From contig NC_092569.1 in the NCBI RefSeq assembly GCF_037975245.1, positions 29,286,168 through 29,350,167 on the forward strand: a DNA stretch of 64,000 bases, given 5' to 3'. Both the position numbers and the translations under genes were made by a program. The notes beneath the pieces are model-generated. The model saw nothing but the letters and a program-made list of their open reading frames with translations, did no database searches and was not told the origin of the DNA. Positions within the stretch are counted from its first letter, which is position 1; each line of letters opens with the position of its first letter. Of the stretch, positions 31,601-62,000 are shown in pieces. The stretch comes from Apostichopus japonicus (lineage: Eukaryota > Echinodermata > Holothuroidea > Aspidochirotida > Stichopodidae).

Positions 31601-34600
31601 CAGCGTCTCCATATTGTGTCTTTAATCCTCACGCATGAGCTTTTTCCGCTAATTCGTGGAATATCCATGATTTCTTTTCTACCTCGGGGAAAAACACTAT
31701 TATCCTAACACACTGTAGCATACGCAAACTGGAGCCTATACCGCAATTTTTTCAAAGTTCCGCAATTTATTTTTTACCCCAGGCTCATCCCTGAATCCTG
31801 AAAGTCAGAATCATTCTTTCTGCATGTCGATATGATTTGGAGCAAGTTAAAAATACTCAAATAATACATAAAGTTTAATATTGATCTGCAAACAGCAATA
31901 CTAGTGAGTCACAGACAGACATTTCCTGGAAGTAAAACGTTCTTCAAAGCTGAAAATCCTGCCAGAAATCAGTGCTGGCTATTAGACTCACCTCCCTGGC
32001 AATGTTGGCGGTTTTCACCTCTTGGATAACGGTGCCAAATATTATCTGATCTACCATTTCTGAAAGAAATATGGGAGAGTAGATTCATATTTTTCTGATA
32101 AAGATAATTGATGCATTTGCTAAGAATATTATTTAAATGTTATGGCTATTTTGGGGGTTTTCGTTTATGATAACTTTGTATCGCATATATGTGTCAGGCA
32201 TTTCAAAACTCGAGTACTCGACAACCAAGATTCCACTTCGAATGATGCAGAAGTCTATCCAAACATTTGACCTTTAGGAAGCTCTAATTTTCTTTTGGTT
32301 CTCAGCTTCTAAAAGTCTGATTTAGCCATGTAATATTCAGAAAAACTGGATTCCACACTAGAGATTTATGTTACAAAAGTTCTGCTTAAAGTCTAATAGA
32401 GAAGATTTTGTGTCTCACAGAGTTAATGTAATCTGATCAATTTTTATTGGAAACATTTCGATACTTTTTGCCTAATTTCATTACTTTGTGATTGATGACT
32501 GTACAACTCATACTGTCTTTAATCTTGTATAAGATACTACAAGATCGTGTGGAAACTCATACCAAATTGGAGCTTAAAATCATCTTTGGCCTTTTTTGGG
32601 GGGTTGGGGGGGGTGGGATTTGAGCACTACCAAGTAAATGAGCTGCAAAAGGTTTCCGGTGCGATTTCCTGACACGAATCAAGTCAATGACTTGAGTCAC
32701 CGTATTAAATCTCTATTTGGAAAAAATGTCGTGAAAAAAAAAAAAGAGTTGTGACCTTTTTCCTTATAAACTAAGTGACTCGAGTCATGACACATCCTTT
32801 TAATTTTAATCTCTTACCAGTTGGTATTTTAGTTTTCTGTAAGAGACCCCTGAAAGTGAAAAAATAAAAAAAATGTAAGAAAGAGGCTCAAAGCATTATC
32901 AATAGAAGTACGATAAATTGTAAATGTAACGTATTGACAAATATTTAATGAAGTTATCCACTTTCTTTAATCTGTGCATTCCTTTTGAGTCTGCTAACTC
33001 TACAGAAATCTGTATTTAGGGTATGTATGGTAGTACAGTAGGTCTAACTGGATTTATGGAGCTAGATCAATTTAAATGTTGCATACAGTAGGTCTAGTAT
33101 GTCAGTATTCACATAGGTAATGGCAAATTATTTTATGGTTGATCCAGTCCATCTGATATATATAGTCTCTACAAACTAAATTGATAAAATGTGTCAATTT
33201 TTTCCGAACAGCTAATATTATCAATACCTGAAAAGTATTGAATAATTTCACAATTTATCCAAATCGAATTAAGTTATGGATATTTGTATGCCCCCTTTAC
33301 AGTACAGGAAGTGCTATTGTACAGTAAGATTATGTCCTCTTAAATGTGACTCAAGTTACTAATCATTTCCCATAAGACAAACAGAAATTGAACATGTATG
33401 GCATGAAATAAACTCTACAAGAAAATATCTCAAGGATGACAATCATTGCAGGAATATCAGAATATATTTTTAATTTTTCTTTGTATGTTCTCCTACATTA
33501 TAATCAGATTGTGTACTTTATCACTTTGTTAAGAAAATACTACAATTTTGAAGGCACAAGGAGTGGCGGAATATATATATACCTTTCATGCAGAGAATTT
33601 TGGAACCATAAATTGCAAAGCACAAAATATTTGTAGATAAAAGTACTGAAATTTCAAATATCAAATAAGTAAGCTTGAATTTTTTACTTTTTATTTTCAT
33701 CAATGTGAAGGATTTTAACATAAAGACACAAAGATGTAACAAAAAGTTGACTTACTGGAGGGCCCCCCTGGCTAAATCGTGAGGCATCAAGTCAGCATAT
33801 CTGTTGAATGACAGAGTTATTAACTTAATCAAAGACATAAACAAGCTCTAAATTTAACTTAAATAATTCTTATAATCATTTTCTTTAATGGACTATGAGA
33901 GCTATGTAATTAGTAGAGTACTGTACCTGCAAACTAAACCTTAGTACTGTAGAATAAGTTATAGTGCATCTGTACTGCAGTTGAGTTCAGTTCAGGTTGC
34001 CCATAGCCAGATGATGTTCTCACAATATATGATAGTTTTATTCGTAAGACGAAATTCACGTTTTTAAGTACTGTATGAACCACACAGATTACCCTCTTCC
34101 CTGCATTATTTTTTTTCTATTTCAGATATCAGTAAAATGCAGGCTTCACTGCAAATTGACAAACAACAAAAGAGTTCTAAAAAAGGTTCCATGCATTCCC
34201 CCCGCCCTCCCCCTTCTCCAAAAAAATTAACATTTTGAAGCTGACTTACTCTGTTCCTGACATCAGAAAGGGGGTACGGACACCCTCCACCAGAACAATA
34301 TTCTTTACCCCTGGCTTAGCCAGTGTCTTCTTGCTCTTGGCTGCAGTGGCATGGTAAGGTAGACTGGTACTTAATGACCGCACACCAACTGAAGAGATAG
34401 TATTCATTAAAGACATGTACAGTAAATGTATTGTTATTTAGAAGTATATGCTTAGTGTCATGGAGGAAAATGAAGGTATCCAGTCAAAACGTCCCTTTAC
34501 CAAAACGTCCCCGCTTTTTTAAGACCAAAACGTCCCCGCTTTTTACCAAAACGTCCCGCAGTCAAAACGTCCCCGTGAGTCAAAACGTTCCCGCTTTTAT

Positions 34601-36166
34601 AATCAATTGGAATGCATGTGTGGATGTTTTTAGTTCAAATCAAAGAGTAAGGATAAATAGTTTAGGTTGAAAACACAGTTTTTAGGAGTGGGAAGTGCAC
34701 GCCGGGTATGAGGGCGGAAACATTTTTGAGTATAATTTTCTGAGGTAAGATACTAGAATGCAAGAGGGCTGTAGGCAGTGTAGGGTAATAGGTTTTATTT
34801 TAAACACGAGTTGGTTTCTGAATGAATATATACGATATTGAGGGAAGGGAATATAAAAGAATTTTTGTTTTGTTTACGTACATCAAGTTACTTTTGGAAT
34901 ATGCGAGACGGACTGCATGAAAGTGATATATATATTCCTACAGCACATAAGTTTATATATTTTTTCTGAAGACACTTTATATTTTTGAGTTTCGTGATTG
35001 TTTGCCTATTTTGCTACCCTTTTCCAGAATTTATTCTGCCTTCTTATTTTTTGATGGTATAGAAGGGGGACTACGGCTAAAGCCCCCAGCTACCTTTCCC
35101 GTCTCTGCCCTAAACGATATATCCTTCATGATTTATTTAGCGGCTGTAATCCTGTAATCCAACTTGCATGCCGATAACTTAGCCAAATAATAACTTAACA
35201 TTAATATAAATTAACAACTGTGAATGAATGTATTAGACGGGGACGTTTTGACTTACGGGGACGTTTTAACCAACGGGGACGTTTTGACCAACGGGGACGT
35301 TTTGACCAAAAGCGGGGACGTTTTGGTACGGGGACGTTTTGGTAAAGGGACGTTTTGACTGGTAAACAAAATGACAGGGTATGGACGGGGGGGCAGAGTC
35401 CCTATCGAGGAATAAACCAAAAATAGCTCAAAGGTTTCAAGAAACCTAAAGTTATCTAGCATTCGCGTTACTGTACGGTGTACCGTTAGACAAGATTGTC
35501 AATTTAGCATAACCGGGGCTCAGTCAAATTGCTGCATTCATTCAAAACTCTCTGAGAAAAGTTGCTCTCAGAAACAATGACTCCACCAAATGTTATGAAA
35601 GATGATTAAAACAAAACTATTTTCATTCAAATTTAGGTCTTTATAACATATACTGGTAGGCCTACTGTAAGTTAGGACTTTAACTTATTGTGCATCAATT
35701 AGATATATATTCACCTTGCATCATTGGGATAAACACTCAAAGTTACAAAGTGACCTTCTCTCTCACTAACCAGAAACAAATAATAATGTGCAATGGCACC
35801 TGCAGAATATTGCATATCCTGACAGTTGCTTCTTGAATTGTTTTAATGCAAGTGAATTAATTGAGTAAGCACGTTGAATGACCCTTCCGTTACAATATAA
35901 GCTAACGTTTAGGCCTACTGTAGGTTAGAATGAACCAACTGTAAGTTAGGCCTAGCGTGTACTGTAGCCTACAGTGGAGTAACTAGCCTGGGCCTAACCA
36001 ATATAAAGTTCTAACCACATTTAGCCTAAACATAAATTGCACAACAAATTATAAGCCAGAGGGTTATGAGAGTTTCACAAATGTATTCACCGTTAGTGAT
36101 ACACTTCTGAGCAGAACTTGAGATCGTCAAGGAACACTTTGCCGGAAAGAGAATACGCGATGCCAT
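25630..36166 (-). CDS. HADHB: Trifunctional enzyme subunit beta (3-ketoacyl-CoA thiolase)
   Basis: This subunit performs the thiolytic last step of long-chain fatty-acid beta-oxidation at the inner mitochondrial membrane. Coding exons (minus): 36166-36091, 34388-34250, 33800-33756, 32849-32818, 32059-31992, 31146-31059, 30190-30000, 29362-29270, 29131-28919, 28268-28141, 26908-26746, 26475-26311, 25665-25630. All have AG/GT borders and matching phases, giving 478 aa (human 474). The start ATG at 36166 is in ACCATGG context; the first 25 residues are basic without acids, as in a mitochondrial presequence. Thiolase motifs: nucleophile C140 in [13 protein letters not shown] at 383-386, H432 in GHPFGATG, C462 in AACAAGG. 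It ends [11 protein letters not shown]. Intron 1 holds an 883-bp inverted-repeat element, intron 6 a minisatellite touching the donor, and intron 11 a hAT MITE. Its partner gene HADHA is head to head, 1.0 kb away. Confidence 0.95.
27312..27751. mobile_element. hAT-like MITE with 8-bp target duplication
   Basis: Starts CAGGCGCGTAGCCAAGG and ends CCTGGCTATGCACCTG, imperfect inverted termini. AAGACAAA flanks it exactly on both sides (27304-27311 and 27752-27759). This 440-bp element sits in HADHB intron 10 (between 26908 and 28141) and has no transposase. It anchors the superfamily assignment of its relatives at 2.6, 4.0 and 15.1 kb. Confidence 0.85.
30520..31055. repeat. Minisatellite, 91-bp unit, in HADHB intron 6
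   Basis: Units starting CTTGCACACAGTACTGTACA occur at 30611, 30702, 30793, 30884 and 30975, exactly 91 bases apart, with a partial, more diverged unit to the left from about 30520. The last unit ends at the 5' splice site of HADHB exon 6: its TACAAATGTGTACCTAC merges with the donor GTAGGTACAC read on the minus strand. Confidence 0.9.
31656..31797 (+). repeat. Dispersed repeat shared with HADHA intron 14
   Basis: About 135 bases (around CCTAACACACTGTAGCATAC and GCCTATACCGCAA) recur at 49007-49140 in the same orientation. Type unknown, no coding content. Confidence 0.65.
34480..35362. mobile_element. Inverted-repeat element with iterated ACGTCC ends
   Basis: The left end, CCAGTCAAAACGTCCCTTTA, is mirrored exactly by the right end ...TAAAGGGACGTTTTGACTGG. 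Inward from each end the motif AAAACGTCCC (or its complement) is repeated: six times on the left (34484-34592, the last one altered) and seven on the right (35238-35358). About 640 bases of unrelated AT-rich sequence lie between. There is no transposase frame. Target duplication is unclear (GGTAT left, GGTAA-like right). It lies in HADHB intron 1. Confidence 0.8.
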
Positions 36167-37173
36167 GGTAGTTCTGAAGTCTTCAATAACTATTCGAATA
36201 TCGTCTTGACCTCTGTCACCGTAATGCCAGACACTGCATGCAGAACATGTATAGAGAGATACAAGTTAGTTTTTGTCTAACTGTACTAATGTGTTCCAAT
36301 ATATGGAAATCTCTCATCGACTTGATGATAGCGGTACACACAACATCCGTTATTGGCCCTTATTTCACAGGGACCTGTATAACGGTAAACCCAGACTGGA
36401 ATGGAGGGGGGTGGGGGGGGCAATACTGGGACTATTGTGCCCCACATTTGTGCCACCACCATGTTTACAAAATATTCACTAGTACACAAAATCGTTTCCG
36501 GTTTCCCTCCTTGGATTATTAGTGTCCCACATAACTCCTATCTGCAAAATTGAGAGGCTAGACTACTCGAAGGAATCAAATATCACCAAATGACGATCAG
36601 ACATACCTCACCTTTATGAAATAGCGACGGAAAACATGCAATCTCACCGGAGGGGAGGACGGCATGCCTGGCGGGGGTCACATCGACCAAAAGCAGCAAA
36701 AGGCAGTGTGACATGTGATTTTGATTTAATTTGACTAGGTTATCCCATCCTAGTCCCCAGTGAAATTTACTGATTGGTGTATGGAACATACAGCATATTT
36801 AAACGTAGGATAAAAAATGGTACTGTTAAATTAATAAATGAAAAAATGGCACTCTTTGCCCAAAATGGCACTTGAGATATGAAAAGGGACACTTTCAAGT
36901 TTTTACAAGTTTGAGGGATGGGGCAGTTCCTCCTATATAGGATATGCCAATAATTAATATGGAAAAAATAACCACTCTCCTCTAAGACCCAAATCCTTTT
37001 GTGAAGATCGCCCCTTATCAGTGTATTCAATGAAAAATCGAGCCATGAACACACATATGACAGCATTACTGTAACTTTCAATCTGTATGGATTTTGAAGA
37101 ACGTTTTTGGTATTCACTTGTATTGCTATCTTCAACACAGTTGTTCACTTGGTCATTCTGCATGCTCAACACC
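36167..37173. promoter_or_regulatory. Shared bidirectional promoter region of HADHB and HADHA
   Basis: The 1007 bases separate two ATGs that face apart, both in ACCATGG context. The vertebrate pair is likewise head to head with a bidirectional promoter. A nuclear-receptor half-site AGGTCA (minus, 36212-36207) lies about 40 bases upstream of the HADHB ATG. A G-run/C-run near 36403-36420 and a GC-richer patch near 36640-36680 stand out. No TATA box can be assigned with confidence. Confidence 0.65.
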
Positions 37174-56253
<19,080 letters not shown>

Positions 56254-58850
56254 AGCAATTTTAGGTGGAATATTATTACTACCATTGACTTTTTCAAGAA
56301 TAAAATATTGAAATTTATTTTCCAGTGTTATACATTGACAGTTTTGAGATGGGGCAAACAAAGGACAAAGTGAAATATTTGGAGGTATTGATTTTTCTGC
56401 ATGTATTGAAATATACAATATGCAGGAAGTTCTGCAGTTATGGTACGAGTGAAATAAACCGAGCCGCAGGGAACCAGCTGGTTTGTTTGCTGTAAGCAAC
56501 ACAGACCAAAAGGTTGACAGGTTGTGACGTTTTCTAAGAGGCAGTCGAACAGGGTATTTATCGTATGTAGGTCTCTTGATGTGATCAGAAGCTGCTACAA
56601 CTAATTACATTGATAACTTCATTTATCATTAATGCTGAATAGATCCCAGTATCCTCTCCCTCCCCCGAAAACCGAGGAAACCGTCCGCCAAAATTGTACA
56701 GAATAGTCAAGATCATTCATATAGTCTGCCAATGTATTCAATTTCTTGAAAAAAGCAAAAACATCAAATTTTTATGGAGAGAATTATTGAAGGAAGGATG
56801 AAAGTGGAGGGAGGGAGCAAAGACAATTCAATGCAAGAAAAGATTCTTTGGTCAAGTTGTGTTTTCAAAACAATGAAATGCTACAGCGTTCTACTGTTAT
56901 AGCTCAAACAATACATATTATCTTCTTGAAAGTGGTTTTGGTGCAGTTAACAAAACTTTAATCAGAAGGGTGATACAGTCTGTGTTCATAAGATTTCTAT
57001 CGTTGAAAATGTTCAGATTTCAGCCACACTTCTCACAAAGAGAAGAATCTGTTAGATTTTAACGATGTGCTATTTAGCCATGGACATCAGATCTTTACAT
57101 AAAACAGAGATGTGTTTCAGTTCAAAGACAATGTGTCAGAATGTATAGAAAATGCCATAATATCAAAGTGTTGCTATGGATACACTTAGAGGTCTGTCAC
57201 ATGACAAGCCGCAACTTGTGGAAAATCATTTCTAGAATATTTCGTTATTAAAAGTGATCTAATATTATAGTGATATGGCAAAGGAGTTTAATTTTTGAGA
57301 ATTTTCATTTTTTATTCATCTTTTACACTTTATTGTCTTTACAAGTCTGAACTGTGGATACTGTTCAAACTGACAAAAAAACTGGACAAAAAAAAAAAAA
57401 AATCTCATATTTAACATTGGAGTTTTGATAATATGATGTGTCTGATCAATGATATTCTAAATGCACCATCATTTGTGCTTAGCTTATTGTTCCCATTTTT
57501 TCACTTTTGTTGAAATTGCAAGTGACAGATGTTTGCCATTCATTCTGAAATAATTTGAAGGTGAGAGTATTTAATATTAATTCACCTTTCTCATTATATA
57601 GAACAGCTTTTGAACTGAAAGTAAATTGTTTAATTTGGACAATATGAAGAATGGGATTGTTTATCAACATTTTGGTTCAAGTGACTCTGAATATGAAATT
57701 TGCCTCATCCTTACAATGTTTGGTCTTCATTTCTACTTCTCATTTCCTTACTTAAGCTGTTGGCTGCAGTCGAAACTGACCCATGAATAGTGACAGAACC
57801 AATTGCAGTTGCATTACTCCATGGGTGCTAGATAATCAGTGTACATTTTGCACAGAGGGTTAGTTTATACTAAATCTGAAATTTGCAAATCAAGACACAT
57901 ACATTGATTTATGACATGCCACTGTAATAATGCCATTCATGCATTAGTAAATTTATTCTCATGTGAAACAAATGCAGATTTTCTCCCATTCAAGGATATT
58001 TCAGTATACTATTTTATAATCATATTAAAATTAAAGGCACTCCTCCTCCCCTACCCTCCCCCCCCCCAAAAAAAAAAAATCCAAATCCATTGTTCTCCTG
58101 ATAATCTAACATGTCTTATTACACAAGAAGATCATTTTAACCTCTGATATGCACTTTTCTAATTGGGCAATTCAACACTGGAGTAAGTATTGGAAAGTTG
58201 AAACTATTACGTTTTAATCTGATACAAGCATTGTAACCAACCACCCCACCAGCCCTTTCCATCCAACAAAATGAATGCTTAAATTAAATTATAAAATGGA
58301 ATCTAGACAACAACACTCTCCCTCTTAAGTTGTACACCATACATGGATAAGGTAGAGGTGAGCAAGTATTAGTCTTCAAATTCCAAAGGACTTCATTGCA
58401 TCGGACGTTTGACATAGTTCGACAATTTCACCAAAGCTAAATCATTTTGAAATTGATGAACTTAGGAACACAGGCTTCTAAGTAAAATTCATTGACCAAA
58501 CAATGAATATTGAACATTTAAGTCATGATTCTGTTCAAATTCATGACTGTTAAGTTCTTAACATATTGTCGCCCAGACATATTTTCATATATAGTGTTCT
58601 AAATCGCATTTCAAAATGCAAACATTAACATTGTCAGTTAACTCAGTGAAATCACTGCGTTACTATGGAGATAGTCCAATGAATAATATTGTCGGGTAAA
58701 TCTACCAATCAAGGTCATCGTGTAATTCAACCTCTTTACCAACATGGCTCAACATGTGCCACAAACTCGCACACGATAATCAAATGACTCGTTTCGCAAC
58801 ATGTGTCACTGTAAAGTTAACCTCGATTATTTTCGTCCTTGCTGAGCAAT
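56254..58850. other. HADHA 3' UTR and convergent intergenic region
   Basis: HADHA and the AGPAT5-like gene end toward each other here. AATAAA occurs at 56299-56304 and again near 56454. Beyond that the sequence is AT-rich with no exon or repeat that I recognise. Confidence 0.45.
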
Positions 58851-58861
58851 CATAAAGTGAA

Positions 58862-58867
58862 TTTATT
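58862..58867 (-). terminator. Candidate polyadenylation signal of AGPAT5-like gene
   Basis: AATAAA on the minus strand about 150 bases past the stop codon at 59015. Others may be used. Confidence 0.4.
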
Positions 58868-59014
58868 CATTATTTCAACAAAACTAAGTCATTCTGGGAC
58901 AAGATTCAGCTTGAGTGAGAAACCAATTCTACAAGAGACTGTCGCTTCAGTTATAATGCACTGGTAGCACCTGACATTTAGTTCTACTCTTCACCTCCTC
59001 TCGCTATCAAAGCA

Positions 59015-62000
59015 TCATCTGGTCACAAACTTCATCCAAAAGCAACACAGTAAACTACCGGCGATCCATGTTCTCCAGTAGTACTGCCTCCCGAGAGTTG
59101 TACCAAAGACAGGAACCATCAGACCACAAGAAAATAAGAATGCGGGAAGAGTTGACATGATACTTAGCGGTGAACTATGACCCTCACCATGGAGACGACC
59201 TTGCTTTTCAGGCGAGGCTGAGTAGAAGTCTAGCAGCATCCTATGATAAATGTATATGAAAAACAATGTATGAGAAAAGGAAAACCCAAGATCACTTAAC
59301 TTTCAAATCATATAAACAACAATTTACATTTGAGATGTACATTACAAGCAGCATGTGTTCATTCGGTGAGGGGAAGGAAGGGTGTGTCATGGAATTGAAA
59401 CACCTGGTAAAAGTTATGTTTAAGGAGATATGAAGGTGATATTCGAGTAGCTCAATTTAGTTGCCTAACAAAAATTGCTGCATCTTTATATCAAATGGGT
59501 GAACCAGCAAGAATATTATAAAAGGAAAGTAAACTAATTTTGAGCAAAGCTCCCATGATATAACACAACAGACCACATGTTGTAATCTACTTCCATGAGT
59601 AAGAGAGGGTTTAACCGGTCAAATCAGGTTATATTCAACCAACCATATCTTGGATTTAATGGTCAAGTTACAACAAGTAAGGATTAATGTTTTAATCTAC
59701 TTCCTTGAGTAAGAGAGGGTTTAACCAGTCAAATCAGGTTATATTCAACCTACCATATCTTGGATTTATGGTCAAGTTACAACAAGTAAGGATTAATGTT
59801 TTAATCTACTTCCTTGAGTAAGAGAGGGTTTAACCAGTCAATGCAGGTTATATTCAACCAACCCTATCTTGGATTTAATGGTCAAGTTATGACCAGTGAG
59901 GTGTAATGTTGTAATCTACTTCCTTGAGTAAGAGAGGGTTTAACCGGTCAAATCAGGTTATATTCAACCAACCATGTCTTGGATTTAATGGTCAAGTTAT
60001 GACCAGTGAAGAGGAGTAATGTTGGAATCTGCTTCCTTGAGTAAGAGAGGGTTTAACCAGTCAAATCAGGTTATATTCAACCAACCATGTCTTGGATTTA
60101 ATGGTCAAGTTATGACCAACCAGTGAGGAGGAGTAATGTTGGAATCTGCTTCCTTGAGTAAGAGAGGGTTTAACCAGTCAAATCAGGTTATATTCAACCA
60201 ACCATGTCTTGGATTTAATGGTCAAGTTATGACCAGTGAGGAGGAGTAATGTTGGAATCTGCTTCCTTGAGTAAGAGAGGGTTTAACCAGTCAAATCAGG
60301 TTATATTCAACCAACCCTATCTTGGATTTAATGGTCAAGTTATGACCAGTGAGGAGGAGTAATGTTGGAATCTGCTTCCTTGAGTAAGAGAGGGTTTAAC
60401 CAGTCAAATCAGGATATATTCAACCAACCATATCTTGGATTTATGGTCAAATTACAACAAGAGAGGAGTAATGTTGTAATCTACTTCCTTGAGTAAGAGA
60501 GGGTTTAAGCACTCAAAACAGGTAACATTCAATCAACCCTATCTTGGATATAGGGTCAAGCTACAACAAGAGAGGAGTAATTTCCCCCTTGAAGATAGAT
60601 GTTACATTTTATGTCAACAAAGTATCCCTTTAAATATACCCAAGAGCAGTTTGTAATAAAAAATCCCTCACCTTACCACATTCCCTATTCCACTTCTCCT
60701 TGTATATGACTTACTTATCTTTATCTTGAAAGACGCCGTGCAACCATCGTTGAAATTCATTCTCGTCATCGGGAATACCATCCATCGGTATTCGTCTTAG
60801 ATGAATGTGAACCTGCTTACACTTTCCTGACAGAAAATCTGTTTTTTTAAGGAACAATTAAAGGACAGAAGTGTTTAAATTTTTTTTTATATTCAATATT
60901 AAATGACAGGTATGTTTCTCACACAGATGGAAAAAAAAGACTCATCATATTTCCACATTTCGGTTTAAAAAACTTGAAGATATGAAATAATGTCCTTTCT
61001 CATTTCCGAGCCACTCACTTGCATTGACATCAGCAGGTTTTCCATAGAGTAAACTTAATTGCTGCAAAAAAGTGTCTTTGTTGATTAACTGTATCAGTTC
61101 TGTATAATAGCTAATGTGCTTTAAAAGTTGGGGGTTTACAGTCTTGTTTGAGACCAAAGGCCTCCTCACACAGACTCATTGGTTACTTGTCACACCCACA
61201 TACCAAAGTGTGCACAATTCAAGCAATGCTTCCTGGGGCACTACAGTGCACCACATCTACGTGGCTTCTAGGGGAATTCCCATAGAATGTAGCCTCAAAC
61301 AGGCACACGCTACAATATTTACAAGTTACCTCACAAGTCCCCATTTATACACCTGGGTGAAGAGCGGCAATGGAGATAAAGTGCCTTGCCCAAGGACACA
61401 ATGCAATGATCTGGCCAGGACTCGAACCTGTAATCCTTAGATCACAAGTCCACTGCCTTAACCACTTGACCATAATGCTCTTTTCAAACATGAACATTTG
61501 TCATTTAGTCCCATTTCCTGTTCACTTTATTGATATCTTCTAGCCATCATAAGCCATGTAAACGTTCAAATCTCTGACCTGTGATTTCAATTCAGCATTA
61601 TGTACACACTTACTTTCTTTTAGGGAAACCACAGTTTGTTAATATTAATTTTCTTCCCGTAACAGTAGTTTACATTAAGCACTCCGAACGATGGTAACTG
61701 ATATATCTCTCTCCTGCAATGAAGACTCGAAACAGGGACTCACCTCCCATAGAGGGCGCCGTTTCCCTTAGTATTGTTCCATCTGGCATTCGGAAGAGGT
61801 CACCAGAGTAGGCGATGGTGACATCGTAGATGGCCTGTGCATGACCCTTCAGTCCCTGCACCATGAGGTAGGTGGCCTTATAACGGGGTGAAAGCACCTG
61901 ATGTAAAACCGGTAGCCCTGGTGGAGAAGTTTAGAAGGTAAAAGTACAAAACACACAATAAAACACACAAATAAAACACACAATAAAACTATGATGAGGA

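Noticed and set aside
36190..36215. PPAR-type DR1 element upstream of HADHB
   Set aside because: Only one good AGGTCA half-site is present; the neighbouring half does not fit at a one-base spacing.
37087..37173. Upstream extension of the HADHA start
   Set aside because: The open frame extends to 37087, but the ATG at 37174 has the best context (ACCATGG) and yields a typical mitochondrial presequence.
59580..60585. CRISPR-like repeat array
   Set aside because: Units of about 112 bp are continuous tandem copies without unique spacers, in an intron of an animal gene.
61114..61440. 108-codon plus-strand frame
   Set aside because: It is an antisense reading of a SINE.
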